A stretch of DNA of 64,000 nt from Gemmatimonadaceae bacterium (GTDB lineage Bacteria > Gemmatimonadota > Gemmatimonadetes > Gemmatimonadales > Gemmatimonadaceae). Both the position numbers and the translations under genes were made by a program. The stretch's first letter is position 1; each line of letters opens with the position of its first letter. Shown here in pieces: positions 17,385 through 25,473 of the stretch. The notes under the pieces were generated by a model. It saw nothing but the letters and a program-made list of their open reading frames with translations, was not told the origin of the DNA and ran no database searches. The stretch covers positions 1 to 64,000 of the forward strand of contig DASXUN010000011.1 in the NCBI GenBank assembly GCA_036504815.1. Direction: 5' to 3'.

Positions 17385-18584
17385 TCAGATGACACCCTTC
17401 GACTTGAGCGCGGCCTGCTCGCCGGGCGTGATGCCCAAGGCGCCGTAGATCTCCGTGTTGTGCTCGCCGAGCGTTGGCGGTGGCGTGTCCACCGCGCCCG
17501 GCGTCTTGCTGAACTGCGCCGTGAGGCCAAAGACCTCCACGTCCCCGAAACCGGCCAACGGCACCTTCTTCAGCACGTCGCGGTGCACCACCTGCGGCTG
17601 ACGCAGCGCCTCCTCCAGGGTCAGGATGGCGCCGCTTGGCACGTCGGCCGCGTTCAGCGCCTCCACCCACGCGGCGGTCGGCTTGGTGACGAGCTTCTCC
17701 TCCAGCAGCGGCGAGAGCGCCTTGCGGTTCTTCTTGCGCGTGTCGCGCTCCTGGAAGCGGGCATCGGCCTTCAGCTCCGGGACGCCGAGCACGTCGCAGA
17801 CCGCCTCCCACTGCTCCTGCTTGTTGGCGGCAATGTTGATGAAGCCGTCGGCCGTGCGGAACGTCCCGCTCGGCGCGGCGGTGAAGTTGTCGTTGCCCAT
17901 CAGCACCGGCTGCTGCTTGCCGATGAGCAGGTTGGCGGCCACCCAGCCCATCAGCGGCATGATGCTGTCGAGCAGGGCGACGTCGATGAACTGCCCCTCG
18001 CCGGTGCGTTCGCGGTGGTACAGCGCGGCCATGACGGCGAAGGCCGCGTTGAGTCCGCCCACGGTGTCGCAGACCGGGAAGCCCGTGCGCAGCGGATTCA
18101 GTCGCTCGTCACCGTTCACCGACATCTCGCCCGAGAGCCCCTGGATGATCTGGTCGTACGCCGGGAAGAGCGCGTCGGGACCCGTCTGGCCGAAGCCCGA
18201 GATGGCGCAGTAGACGAGCCGCGGATTGAGCTCGGCGAGCGTCTTGTAGCCGATGCCGAGCCGGTCCATCACGCCAGGACGGAAATTCTCGACGAGAACG
18301 TCGGCATCCTTGACCATCCTCAGGAAGATCGCCTTCCCTTCGGCGCTCTTCGTGTTGAGCGTGATCGATTTCTTGTTGCAGTTCTGGGCCACGAAACTGG
18401 TGCCCATCAGTCGCTTGTTGAGCTCCGGAAGGATGCCGAGCTTGCGCGCCAGGTCACCGTCCTTGGGGTTCTCGACCTTGATGACATCGGCGCCCAGCAG
18501 GGCGAGATGCAAGGTGGTGAACGGACCCGAAAGGACGTTCGTGAGGTCGAGGACTTTGATGCCTTGAAGGATGCGAGAGGTCAT
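17385..18584 (-). CDS. Family III (CaiB/BaiF) CoA-transferase
   Basis: This enzyme moves CoA between carboxylic acids. The 399 residues from the ATG at 18584 have GIKVLDLTNVLSGPFTTLHLALLGADVIKVE at the N-terminus, VENFRPGVMDRLG, and the catalytic Asp144 in PAYDQIIQGLSG (the formyl-CoA transferase Asp169 position). GEGQFIDVALLDS is also typical. It lies between a CoA-ester lyase and a hydro-lyase, suggesting it activates the hydroxyacid made by the hydro-lyase so that the lyase can split it. Succinyl-CoA is a likely donor by analogy with citramalate and itaconate systems; this is inference. Confidence 0.9.
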   Translation of the reverse strand: MTSRILQGIKVLDLTNVLSGPFTTLHLALLGADVIKVENPKDGDLARKLGILPELNKRLMGTSFVAQNCNKKSITLNTKSAEGKAIFLRMVKDADVLVENFRPGVMDRLGIGYKTLAELNPRLVYCAISGFGQTGPDALFPAYDQIIQGLSGEMSVNGDERLNPLRTGFPVCDTVGGLNAAFAVMAALYHRERTGEGQFIDVALLDSIMPLMGWVAANLLIGKQQPVLMGNDNFTAAPSGTFRTADGFINIAANKQEQWEAVCDVLGVPELKADARFQERDTRKKNRKALSPLLEEKLVTKPTAAWVEALNAADVPSGAILTLEEALRQPQVVHRDVLKKVPLAGFGDVEVFGLTAQFSKTPGAVDTPPPTLGEHNTEIYGALGITPGEQAALKSKGVI

Positions 18585-18642
18585 CTGGAGAGAACCACTG
18601 AGGGCCACAGAGTATGACAGAGTACGATCGTGAACGTGGGCA

Positions 18643-19557
18643 TCAGGTGGGGGTGCCGGCGGTGATGGGACCGATCTTGTAGACGCAGCCGGGGAGTTCG
18701 CGGCCGAGGAAGGCAGCGACATCGCGGGCAACGGCGATCAGGGCGCCGAGCTGGATGTCGGCGCGCTGGCCGGTGCGCTGGAGCGCGTGGACCAGGTCCT
18801 CGGTGGCCACGTTGCCCGCCGCCACCTTGGTGAATGGGCAGCCGCCGAGTCCGCCGAAGCTGGCTTCGATGGACGTGGCGCCGGCGTCGAGGGCCGCGTA
18901 CACGTTGGCCATCCCCACGCCGTACGTGTTGTGGATGTGCGCGGTGACCTTGGCATCGGGATGCATGCCGAGAATGCGGCGCACGTACTTCGAGACCTGC
19001 GACGGGTGTGCGTGCCCGGCGGTATCGGCGAGACTGATCGAGGTCAGGCCGGCCTCCAGGTACGCCGCGACGATGCCCATCACGCGCGCCTCGGGCACCG
19101 CATCCTCGAAGCCGCAGCCGAACGCGCTCTGCACGCTCACCTGCACCTCGTGCGCGGCGCTTTTCGCCTCGAGCGCCGTGAGGATGATGCGCCGCGTCGC
19201 GTCGTCCGTGCCCATTCCCGTGTTCTTGCGACTGTGCGTCTCCGAGGCCGACACACCCATGCAGAACATCTCCACGCCGCAGGCCAGGCCGCGTTCGAGG
19301 CCCTTCTCGTTGAGCACGAGCCCCGAGAGCACGGCGTTGCCGGGACGCTTGGCGGCCGCGAGCTGCCGGAAGAGCTCGTCCGTATCCGCCATCTGCGGCA
19401 CCTTCTGCGGATGCACGAACGAACCGACCTGCACGATGTCGAGGCCGCTGCCGATCAGGCGCCGCAGCCAGTCGAGCTTGGTTTCCGTCGGCACCACCCG
19501 CGACTCCACCTGCAAGCCGTCGCGCGGGCCGACCTCGTGAATCAGGACCTGCGCCAT
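18643..19557 (-). CDS. HMG-CoA lyase-family enzyme
   Basis: This 304-residue TIM-barrel enzyme should cleave a 3-hydroxy-acyl-CoA to acetyl-CoA plus a keto compound. EVGPRDGLQ supplies Arg12 and Asp13. AHIHNTYG supplies the metal ligands His207 and His209. GLGGCPFTKVAAGNVATEDLV holds the signature Cys240. The family includes HMG-CoA lyase and (R)-citramalyl-CoA lyase, which these motifs do not separate. HNTYG differs from the HDTYG of human HMG-CoA lyase. The ATG at 19557 has GGGAG about 8 bases upstream and avoids a low-complexity Arg-rich extension. Confidence 0.88.
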   Translation of the reverse strand: MAQVLIHEVGPRDGLQVESRVVPTETKLDWLRRLIGSGLDIVQVGSFVHPQKVPQMADTDELFRQLAAAKRPGNAVLSGLVLNEKGLERGLACGVEMFCMGVSASETHSRKNTGMGTDDATRRIILTALEAKSAAHEVQVSVQSAFGCGFEDAVPEARVMGIVAAYLEAGLTSISLADTAGHAHPSQVSKYVRRILGMHPDAKVTAHIHNTYGVGMANVYAALDAGATSIEASFGGLGGCPFTKVAAGNVATEDLVHALQRTGQRADIQLGALIAVARDVAAFLGRELPGCVYKIGPITAGTPT

Positions 19558-19582
19558 CTGCGCGCTCCCGTGATTGCCGTGC

Positions 19583-20701
19583 TCAGAGTTTCCTCGCGAT
19601 CGCCTCGCCCATCTCGAGCGTCGTCGCGCTGCCACCCATGTCGTACGTGCGCACCGCGCCCTCGCGAATGACCGCCGCCGTGGCCGCCTCGAGCTTCGCC
19701 GCCTTGTCCGTCTCGCCCAGCCAGGCGAGCATCATCTTGGCGGAGAGGATCATCGCGATGGGGTTCACCTTGTATTGCCCCGCATACTTGGGGGCGCTGC
19801 CGTGGCTGGGCTCGAAGACGCCCAGCTTGTCGCCGATGTTCGCCGAGCAGGCGAAGCCGAGGCCGCCGACCATCTGCGCCGCCAGGTCGCTGATGATGTC
19901 ACCGAAGAGGTTGGTCGCCACCAGCACGCTGTAGCTCGCCGGATTCTTCAGCAGCCACATGGTGATGGCGTCGACGTTCGCGTCGTCCATCGCGATGCCC
20001 GGGTACTCCTTGGCAATGCGCTTGCCGATCTCGAGGAACATTCCCTCGGTGGCGCGCACGACGTTCGCCTTGTGGACGACGGTGACCTTCGGGTAGCCGT
20101 GCGTCTTCGCGTACTCGAAGGCGGCGCGGATGATCCGCTCGCAACCCTTCTTCGTGTTCACCTTGCAGGTGATCGCGTATTCGTCGCCCGGAATGTCGGC
20201 GAAGTGCGCGAACGGCTTGCTGAGCTGCTTGAGCGTGGCGCGCAGTTCCTCGGGGACGGGGCTGAACTCGACGCCGGCGTAGAGCCCTTCGGTGTTCTCG
20301 CGGAAGATCACGAGGTCGATGGCGTCCCTGTAATTCAGCGGATTCCCGGGGTATGCCTTGCACGGGCGCAAGCAGGTATAGAGGTCGAACATCTGCCGCA
20401 TGCGCACGATCGGACTACGATACGTCAGTCCTTTCCCCTTCAGCCCGGGGATTAGCTCGGCCTCGGCGTCCTTGGCCGGCTTGGACGTGATGGCGCCGAA
20501 CAGCGCGGCGTGACTTGCCTTCAGCAGGTCCACGGTGCGCTGGGGGAAGGCCTCGCCTTCGGTGCGCCAGAACTCCCAGCCGATGTCCCCGTGGGTGTAT
20601 TGCGCGTCGAACTTCAGCGCGTCGAGGCAGATGCGGGCCGCCTCCATCACCTCGACGCCCACGCCATCCCCTGGCAGCCATGCAATGCGGTACTGGCTCA
20701 C
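19583..20701 (-). CDS. Isocitrate/isopropylmalate dehydrogenase-family enzyme, unusual substrate site
   Basis: This beta-decarboxylating dehydrogenase oxidises and decarboxylates a 3-substituted malate. The GTG at 20701 (AGGAG about 8 bases upstream) gives 372 residues. The substrate helix reads SPIVRMRQMFDLYTCLRP: Ser96 and Arg102 match E. coli isocitrate dehydrogenase Ser113 and Arg119, but the Asn115 position is Ile98. APKYAG at 303-308 carries the Lys-Tyr pair typical of NADP enzymes. FREN, VHKANV and the Asp ligands in NLFGDIISD are present. The Ile suggests a non-polar gamma group on the substrate rather than isocitrate. It is the first gene of the operon. Confidence 0.87.
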   Translation of the reverse strand: MSQYRIAWLPGDGVGVEVMEAARICLDALKFDAQYTHGDIGWEFWRTEGEAFPQRTVDLLKASHAALFGAITSKPAKDAEAELIPGLKGKGLTYRSPIVRMRQMFDLYTCLRPCKAYPGNPLNYRDAIDLVIFRENTEGLYAGVEFSPVPEELRATLKQLSKPFAHFADIPGDEYAITCKVNTKKGCERIIRAAFEYAKTHGYPKVTVVHKANVVRATEGMFLEIGKRIAKEYPGIAMDDANVDAITMWLLKNPASYSVLVATNLFGDIISDLAAQMVGGLGFACSANIGDKLGVFEPSHGSAPKYAGQYKVNPIAMILSAKMMLAWLGETDKAAKLEAATAAVIREGAVRTYDMGGSATTLEMGEAIARKL

Positions 20702-21163
20702 GACGAGACTCCTGCGCCCGTACGGACGCTCAACGGCCGGAGTCAGCGCGCGGCGCGCAAGCCAACCCCGAGCGAGTGGATCGAACCTGACTCGGCACAC
20801 GGGGGGCGCGGGGCGGTCGCGTACGGCCGCCACCCGAGGAAGCTACGGGTCGCTCGCGGCAATTACCACCGAGAAAGTGCCTGACGGCGTGCCAGCTTCC
20901 ACCTGACGGCGCTCGGTGGATCACGCGGCGCCGCCAGAGCGCACGATGCGCATGAATGTGCGGCGCACTGCAGGAAAAAACCTTGTCAACGAAAGTACCG
21001 CGGCGCACGTTAGTGCGAGTATCCGGCGTCCGTAGGCCCCCTAACGCCGAACATCGCGGATGTCGCGCGACGCCGTGCGCTCTTCTGCGGCGCATTGCAG
21101 CCCATCCCCAGCGCGTGTGCTGGGATCTCCACCCCGAGACACTTCATGGCGAGGGACCACTTC
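20702..21163. other. Divergent intergenic region upstream of two operons
   Basis: About 460 bases separate the dehydrogenase operon (leftward) from the SusC-like gene (rightward). It should hold both promoters. A TTGTCA hexamer at 20983-20988 just after an A-tract is a possible -35 for the rightward genes, but no good -10 follows at the usual distance. No ORF with a supportable ribosome site and no hairpin of note was found. Confidence 0.5.
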
Positions 21164-24112
21164 ATGTGGAATCGAGCGCGGCACAGCATTCGCTGGTGCC
21201 TCTCACTCCTCACGCTCGCGGCAGCCGCATCGGCTGGCGCGCAGCAGGGGACCGGCACGATCACCGGCACCGTGGTCGAACGTGGATCCGACAAGCCCAT
21301 CGACGCCGCCCAGGTCACGGTGCTGGGCACGCGGCTGGGAGCGCAGGTGAATGCGCAGGGCGCGTTCACGATTCGCGGCGCACCGCTTGGCGCACAGAAG
21401 ATCCGCGCGCAGTTCATCGGCTTTGAGCCCGTCGAACAGACCGTGACCGTCACCTCCGCCGGGGTGAAGGTCTCCTTCCAGATGACGCGCGCCGCGTTTG
21501 CGTTGAGCGGCGTCGTCGTGACCGCCACCGGCGAAGAAAAGCGCCGCGCGGTCGGCACGGCGATGGCCACGATGGACACCATGTCCATCGCGCGCACGGC
21601 GGCGTCCAACCCGCAGCAGCTGCTCGCCGCGGCGAGCACGGGCGTCAGCGTGCTGGCCAACTCCGGCCAGCCCGGCGCCGGCGCCACGCTGCGCCTGCGC
21701 GGCGTCAATAGCGTGAGCCAGGGCAACAACCCGCTCATCTACATCGACGGCGTGCGCGTCTACAACGGCAACGGCCCGGTTGCGGTCGGCGGCGGCCAGC
21801 AATCGTCGCCGCTCAACGACATCGCGCCGGACGACATCGACCATATCGAGATCGTGAAGGGCCCGTCGGCGACCACGCTGTACGGCACCGAGGCGTCGGG
21901 CGGCGTCATCCAGATCTTCACCAAGCAGGGACGCGCCGGTGCGCCGCAGTGGACGGCCACCCTCAGCTCCGGCTTCAACTTCCAGGGCCACGTCGGGTTC
22001 AAGGACGACCCGACCGGCATGTGGTTCAACAAGTGCCGCGGCCCGCTCAACGTGAACGGCAACGGCGTCAAGTTCGAGGACCTCGGCTGCCCCGAGAGCG
22101 GCAGCTGGCTGAGCGACGGTCCGGTCCAGCGCATCAGCCTGAACGTGCGCGGCGGGACGCAGGGCGGCACCACGTACTACGTCGGCAGCAACTGGGACGA
22201 CGAGAAGGGCACGCTCCCCCGCAGCGGCCTCCACAACCGCGGCCTGCGCGTGAACCTCGGCTTCGTGCCGGCGAAGTTCTTCAACCTCGCCATCAACTCG
22301 TCGATCGCGCAGAACTCCAGCCAGGGCTTCGCCGATGGCAACAGCGCCGGCGGCGCGGCGCTGAACATCTCGCGCGGCACCAACTCGAACTACAAGACCA
22401 CCGGCTGCAGTGACGCCACGGTGACGTGCGTGAACAATGCCGACCTCTTCAAGTCGGACATTCTCAACACGACCGTGCACTTCATCACCGGCGCGGTGCT
22501 GACCTACCAGCCGACCGAGGGATTCAGCAACCGGCTCGCGGTGGGCTATGACAACAACAACGCCGAGATCAACTACGTCGTGCCGTTTGCCAACCTGCGC
22601 CTCCCGCTCGGCGCGATGTGGCAGACGCTGTGGCACCGGCAGCTGATCACGGCCGACTTCTCCAGCACCTACCGGCATGCGCTGGGCGAGAAGTGGACGA
22701 CGTCCAGCTCGCTGGGAGGCCAGGTCTTCGACAGCCGCCTGTATTCGACGTCGCTGGAAACCGACAACTTCTCGGGTCCCGGCTACCCGACGCTGGTCAG
22801 CGGCTCCACGCGCCTGATCAACGACGTCAACAACCAGCGCGTCATCAATGCCGGCTTCTTCGGGCAGGAGATGATCGGCTGGCGCGACATCCTGTTCGTC
22901 ACGGCCGGCCTCCGCATCGACGGCAACAGCGCCTTCGGCAAGAGCTTCGGCCTGCAGTCGTACCCCAAGATCAGCGCCTCGTACGTGATCTCGGACGAGT
23001 CGTTCTGGCCCCGCCAGTGGGTGCCGTCGCTCAAGCTGCGCGCCGCGATCGGTTCGTCGGGCAAGGCGCCGGGCGCGTTTGACGCCGTTCGCACGTGGGA
23101 TCCGGTCGCCGCGGAAAACGGCAAGCCGGGCTTCGCGCCGAACCAGATCGGCAACGCCGACCTCGGGCCGGAGCGGTCCGAGGAAACCGAAGTTGGCTTC
23201 GACCTGGCCGCCCTGGACGGGCGCCTCAACGTGGCGTTCACGCACTTCAGCCAGACCACGAAGGACGCGCTGATTCCGGTCATCCAGGCGCCGTCGCTCG
23301 GCTTCAGCAGCAGCCAGCTGGAGAACGTCGGCACGCTGGAGAACAGCGGCAATGAAGTCACGGTCTCCGGTGACCTGCTGCGCCTCAGCAAGGCGACGCT
23401 CAGCGCCAAGGTGGGCATGACCACCCTGAGCAGCAACGCCGTGGATGTGGGCGGCCAGACGCTGACCATCTTCACCAACGGCCGCACCTACGTGCGGGCG
23501 GGCTATCCCGTGCCGTCGTACATGGGCAAGCGCGTCACCAACCCAGATGCGATTGCGAGCCCGATCTACAACACCTTCGACTATGTCGGCTCGGTCTTCG
23601 CGACGCGCACGTACAACGCGACGCTGACCCTGCAGATGTACAAGCGCTTCACGTTCGAGGCGCTGGGGGAATGGCAGTTCGGCGGGCACAACCTGAACGC
23701 CGCCGGCTACCAGAACGCCAACCTCCGCGTCTGGCGTCCGTGCTTCGCGGCGCAGGAGGCGCTGAAGAAGGCGGCGGCGGGCGACTCGTCGGCGCTGGGC
23801 GGCTTCACCGCCCTGGCGCGCGCGCGCTGCACGATCACCTCCTCGGAGCGCGATTACTCGCTCTGGGTGGAGAAGGCCGACTTCTTCAAGCTCCGCAGCA
23901 TCTCGGTGACGTACGACATGCCGAACAAGTGGCTGCCGGGCTCGCGCAACGCCGCGCTCACGATTGCCGGCCGCAACCTCTTCAAGTCCACGCCGTACAC
24001 CGGCTTCGACCCGGAGAGCGCCGACAAGACCGACAACACCTTCGGACGGCGCGACTACTACACGTTCGGGCCGTACAAGACGTTCATCATGACCCTCCGC
24101 GTGGGATTCTGA
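21164..24112 (+). CDS. SusC/RagA-type TonB-dependent outer-membrane receptor
   Basis: The 982-residue outer-membrane protein imports a ligand delivered by its SusD-like partner. The ATG at 21164 (GAGGG about 9 bases upstream) starts a signal peptide ending near SAGAQQ. A carboxypeptidase-regulatory-like domain (GTITGTVVERGSDKPIDAAQVTV) follows, then a plug domain with LRLRGVNSVSQGNNPLIYIDGV and IEIVKGPSATTLYGTEASGGVIQI. The rest is a beta-barrel ending in YKTFIMTLRVGF with a terminal Phe. The SusD-like gene follows after two bases. The ligand is unknown; a peptide is possible given the peptidase downstream. Confidence 0.94.
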   Translation: MWNRARHSIRWCLSLLTLAAAASAGAQQGTGTITGTVVERGSDKPIDAAQVTVLGTRLGAQVNAQGAFTIRGAPLGAQKIRAQFIGFEPVEQTVTVTSAGVKVSFQMTRAAFALSGVVVTATGEEKRRAVGTAMATMDTMSIARTAASNPQQLLAAASTGVSVLANSGQPGAGATLRLRGVNSVSQGNNPLIYIDGVRVYNGNGPVAVGGGQQSSPLNDIAPDDIDHIEIVKGPSATTLYGTEASGGVIQIFTKQGRAGAPQWTATLSSGFNFQGHVGFKDDPTGMWFNKCRGPLNVNGNGVKFEDLGCPESGSWLSDGPVQRISLNVRGGTQGGTTYYVGSNWDDEKGTLPRSGLHNRGLRVNLGFVPAKFFNLAINSSIAQNSSQGFADGNSAGGAALNISRGTNSNYKTTGCSDATVTCVNNADLFKSDILNTTVHFITGAVLTYQPTEGFSNRLAVGYDNNNAEINYVVPFANLRLPLGAMWQTLWHRQLITADFSSTYRHALGEKWTTSSSLGGQVFDSRLYSTSLETDNFSGPGYPTLVSGSTRLINDVNNQRVINAGFFGQEMIGWRDILFVTAGLRIDGNSAFGKSFGLQSYPKISASYVISDESFWPRQWVPSLKLRAAIGSSGKAPGAFDAVRTWDPVAAENGKPGFAPNQIGNADLGPERSEETEVGFDLAALDGRLNVAFTHFSQTTKDALIPVIQAPSLGFSSSQLENVGTLENSGNEVTVSGDLLRLSKATLSAKVGMTTLSSNAVDVGGQTLTIFTNGRTYVRAGYPVPSYMGKRVTNPDAIASPIYNTFDYVGSVFATRTYNATLTLQMYKRFTFEALGEWQFGGHNLNAAGYQNANLRVWRPCFAAQEALKKAAAGDSSALGGFTALARARCTITSSERDYSLWVEKADFFKLRSISVTYDMPNKWLPGSRNAALTIAGRNLFKSTPYTGFDPESADKTDNTFGRRDYYTFGPYKTFIMTLRVGF

Positions 24113-24114
24113 CC

Positions 24115-25332
24115 ATGACCTATACCTCACGCTTCCAGAGCATTCGCCACCTCGCGGCCGCGGCCGCCGTGGTGGTCCTGGCGACGGCCTGCGAAATGAC
24201 CGTCACCAACCCCGGACCGATCCAGGATGACGCGCTCAACGTGCCGTCCGCGGTCCCCGCGATCGTGAACGGGATGTCGGGCGACCTGTCGCTCGCCCTT
24301 GGCGGCATCGCCACGCGCACCGGGCTCGCATCGGGCGAACTGACCCACTCGGGCAACTACGCCGACGAAGGCTTCTTCTTCGCCGGCACCTTCTCGGGCC
24401 TCAACGCCAACACCGACTGGGCCAACGCGCAGCGCGCGCGCTGGACGTCGGAGTCCGGACTGGAGCGCATGAAGACGGTGCTCGGCAGTTCGTTCGAGTC
24501 GAACGCCGACACCCCGCGCGCCTATCTGTACGCGGGCTTCGCCAACCGCCTGCTGGGTGAGAACTTCTGCACGGCGGTGATCGACGGCGGGCCGGCCCAG
24601 AGCGACAGCGTCTACTTCCAGCGCGCCGACTCGCTCTTCACCCGGGCGTACACCATCGCGACGGCGCTCAACAACACCACCGTCAAGAACGCGGCGCTGG
24701 CCGGTCGCGCGTCGGTGCGCGCCTGGCTCGGCAACTGGACAACGGCGGTTGCGGACGCCGCCCTTGTGCCGAACAACTTCGTGTTCAACGCGATCTACGG
24801 CATCGGCACCAGCCGTGAGAACATGTACCTCGCCGAGCAGACGATCACGCGCCGCGAAGTGACGGTGTGGGGGACGTACTGGGCGAGCGTCAGGGATCCG
24901 CGCTTCCCGTGGGACACGGTGAAGACGGGATCGACCCTGACGAAGGGTCAGGACGGCAAGACCATCTTCTTCCGCCAGACCAAGTACCTGTCGCTTGGCC
25001 CGACGGCGCCGCTCGTGAAGGGCGCGGAGATGCTGGTGTTGCGCGCCGAGGCGGCGTTGCGCAGCGGCGACATTGCCGGCATGACGGCGTTCCTCAACAC
25101 CGCGCGCGCCCAGTACACCGGGCTCGCTCCGCTCACCGCGCCGGCAACGACCGCCGCGGCGTGGACCCTCCTGCAGACCGAGCGCGGCGCGGTCACCTGG
25201 CTCGAGGGACGGCGCCTGTGGGACATGCGCCGCTGGAATGCCGAAGGGACCAACACGTTCCTGACCGGGCGCAACAAGTGCATCCCGGTCAGCGACAACG
25301 AGTACGCTTCGAACCCGAACCTGCACAAGTAA
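24115..25332 (+). CDS. SusD/RagB-type outer-membrane lipoprotein
   Basis: This is the surface lid that binds the ligand for the SusC-like channel. The 405 residues start with a signal sequence and a lipobox ending ATAC near residue 26. Mostly alpha-helical TPR-like segments follow (LYAGFANRLLGENFCTAV, RADSLFTRAYTIATAL). The family C-terminal pattern LVLRAEAALRSGDIAGMTAFLNTAR and WLEGRRLWDMRRW is clear. It is shorter than the roughly 500 residues of Bacteroides SusD, matching a compact branch. It is translationally close to the receptor gene. Confidence 0.9.
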   Translation: MTYTSRFQSIRHLAAAAAVVVLATACEMTVTNPGPIQDDALNVPSAVPAIVNGMSGDLSLALGGIATRTGLASGELTHSGNYADEGFFFAGTFSGLNANTDWANAQRARWTSESGLERMKTVLGSSFESNADTPRAYLYAGFANRLLGENFCTAVIDGGPAQSDSVYFQRADSLFTRAYTIATALNNTTVKNAALAGRASVRAWLGNWTTAVADAALVPNNFVFNAIYGIGTSRENMYLAEQTITRREVTVWGTYWASVRDPRFPWDTVKTGSTLTKGQDGKTIFFRQTKYLSLGPTAPLVKGAEMLVLRAEAALRSGDIAGMTAFLNTARAQYTGLAPLTAPATTAAAWTLLQTERGAVTWLEGRRLWDMRRWNAEGTNTFLTGRNKCIPVSDNEYASNPNLHK

Positions 25333-25353
25333 CCTCGCAGCACGCAGTCCACG

Positions 25354-25381
25354 GCGGGCTCCCCGGCAACGGGGAGCCCGC
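25354..25381. terminator. GNRA-loop hairpin after the SusD-like gene
   Basis: A perfect 12-bp stem (25354-25365 with 25370-25381) closes on a GCAA tetraloop. It extends by further pairs outward with one wobble. No strong U tract follows, so it may terminate only partly or stabilise the 3' end of the SusCD transcript before the peptidase gene. Confidence 0.7.
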
Positions 25382-25473
25382 TGTGCTTCGGCAGCCGATT
25401 GGCTGGCGCCCTCCGTGCCAGCGGGCAAATTCCCAGAGGCTCCATTCGACCAACCTCTGCAAACAGGCAGGTC

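Noticed and set aside
20944-21036. Short + strand ORF upstream of the SusC-like gene starting MRMNVRRT
   Set aside because: It has only about 29 codons, no ribosome site and no membrane or signal character; it is likely chance.
21203-24130. 975-codon open frame on the - strand
   Set aside because: Antisense shadow of the SusC-like gene; the sense frame has a full set of TonB-receptor motifs and the antisense frame has none.
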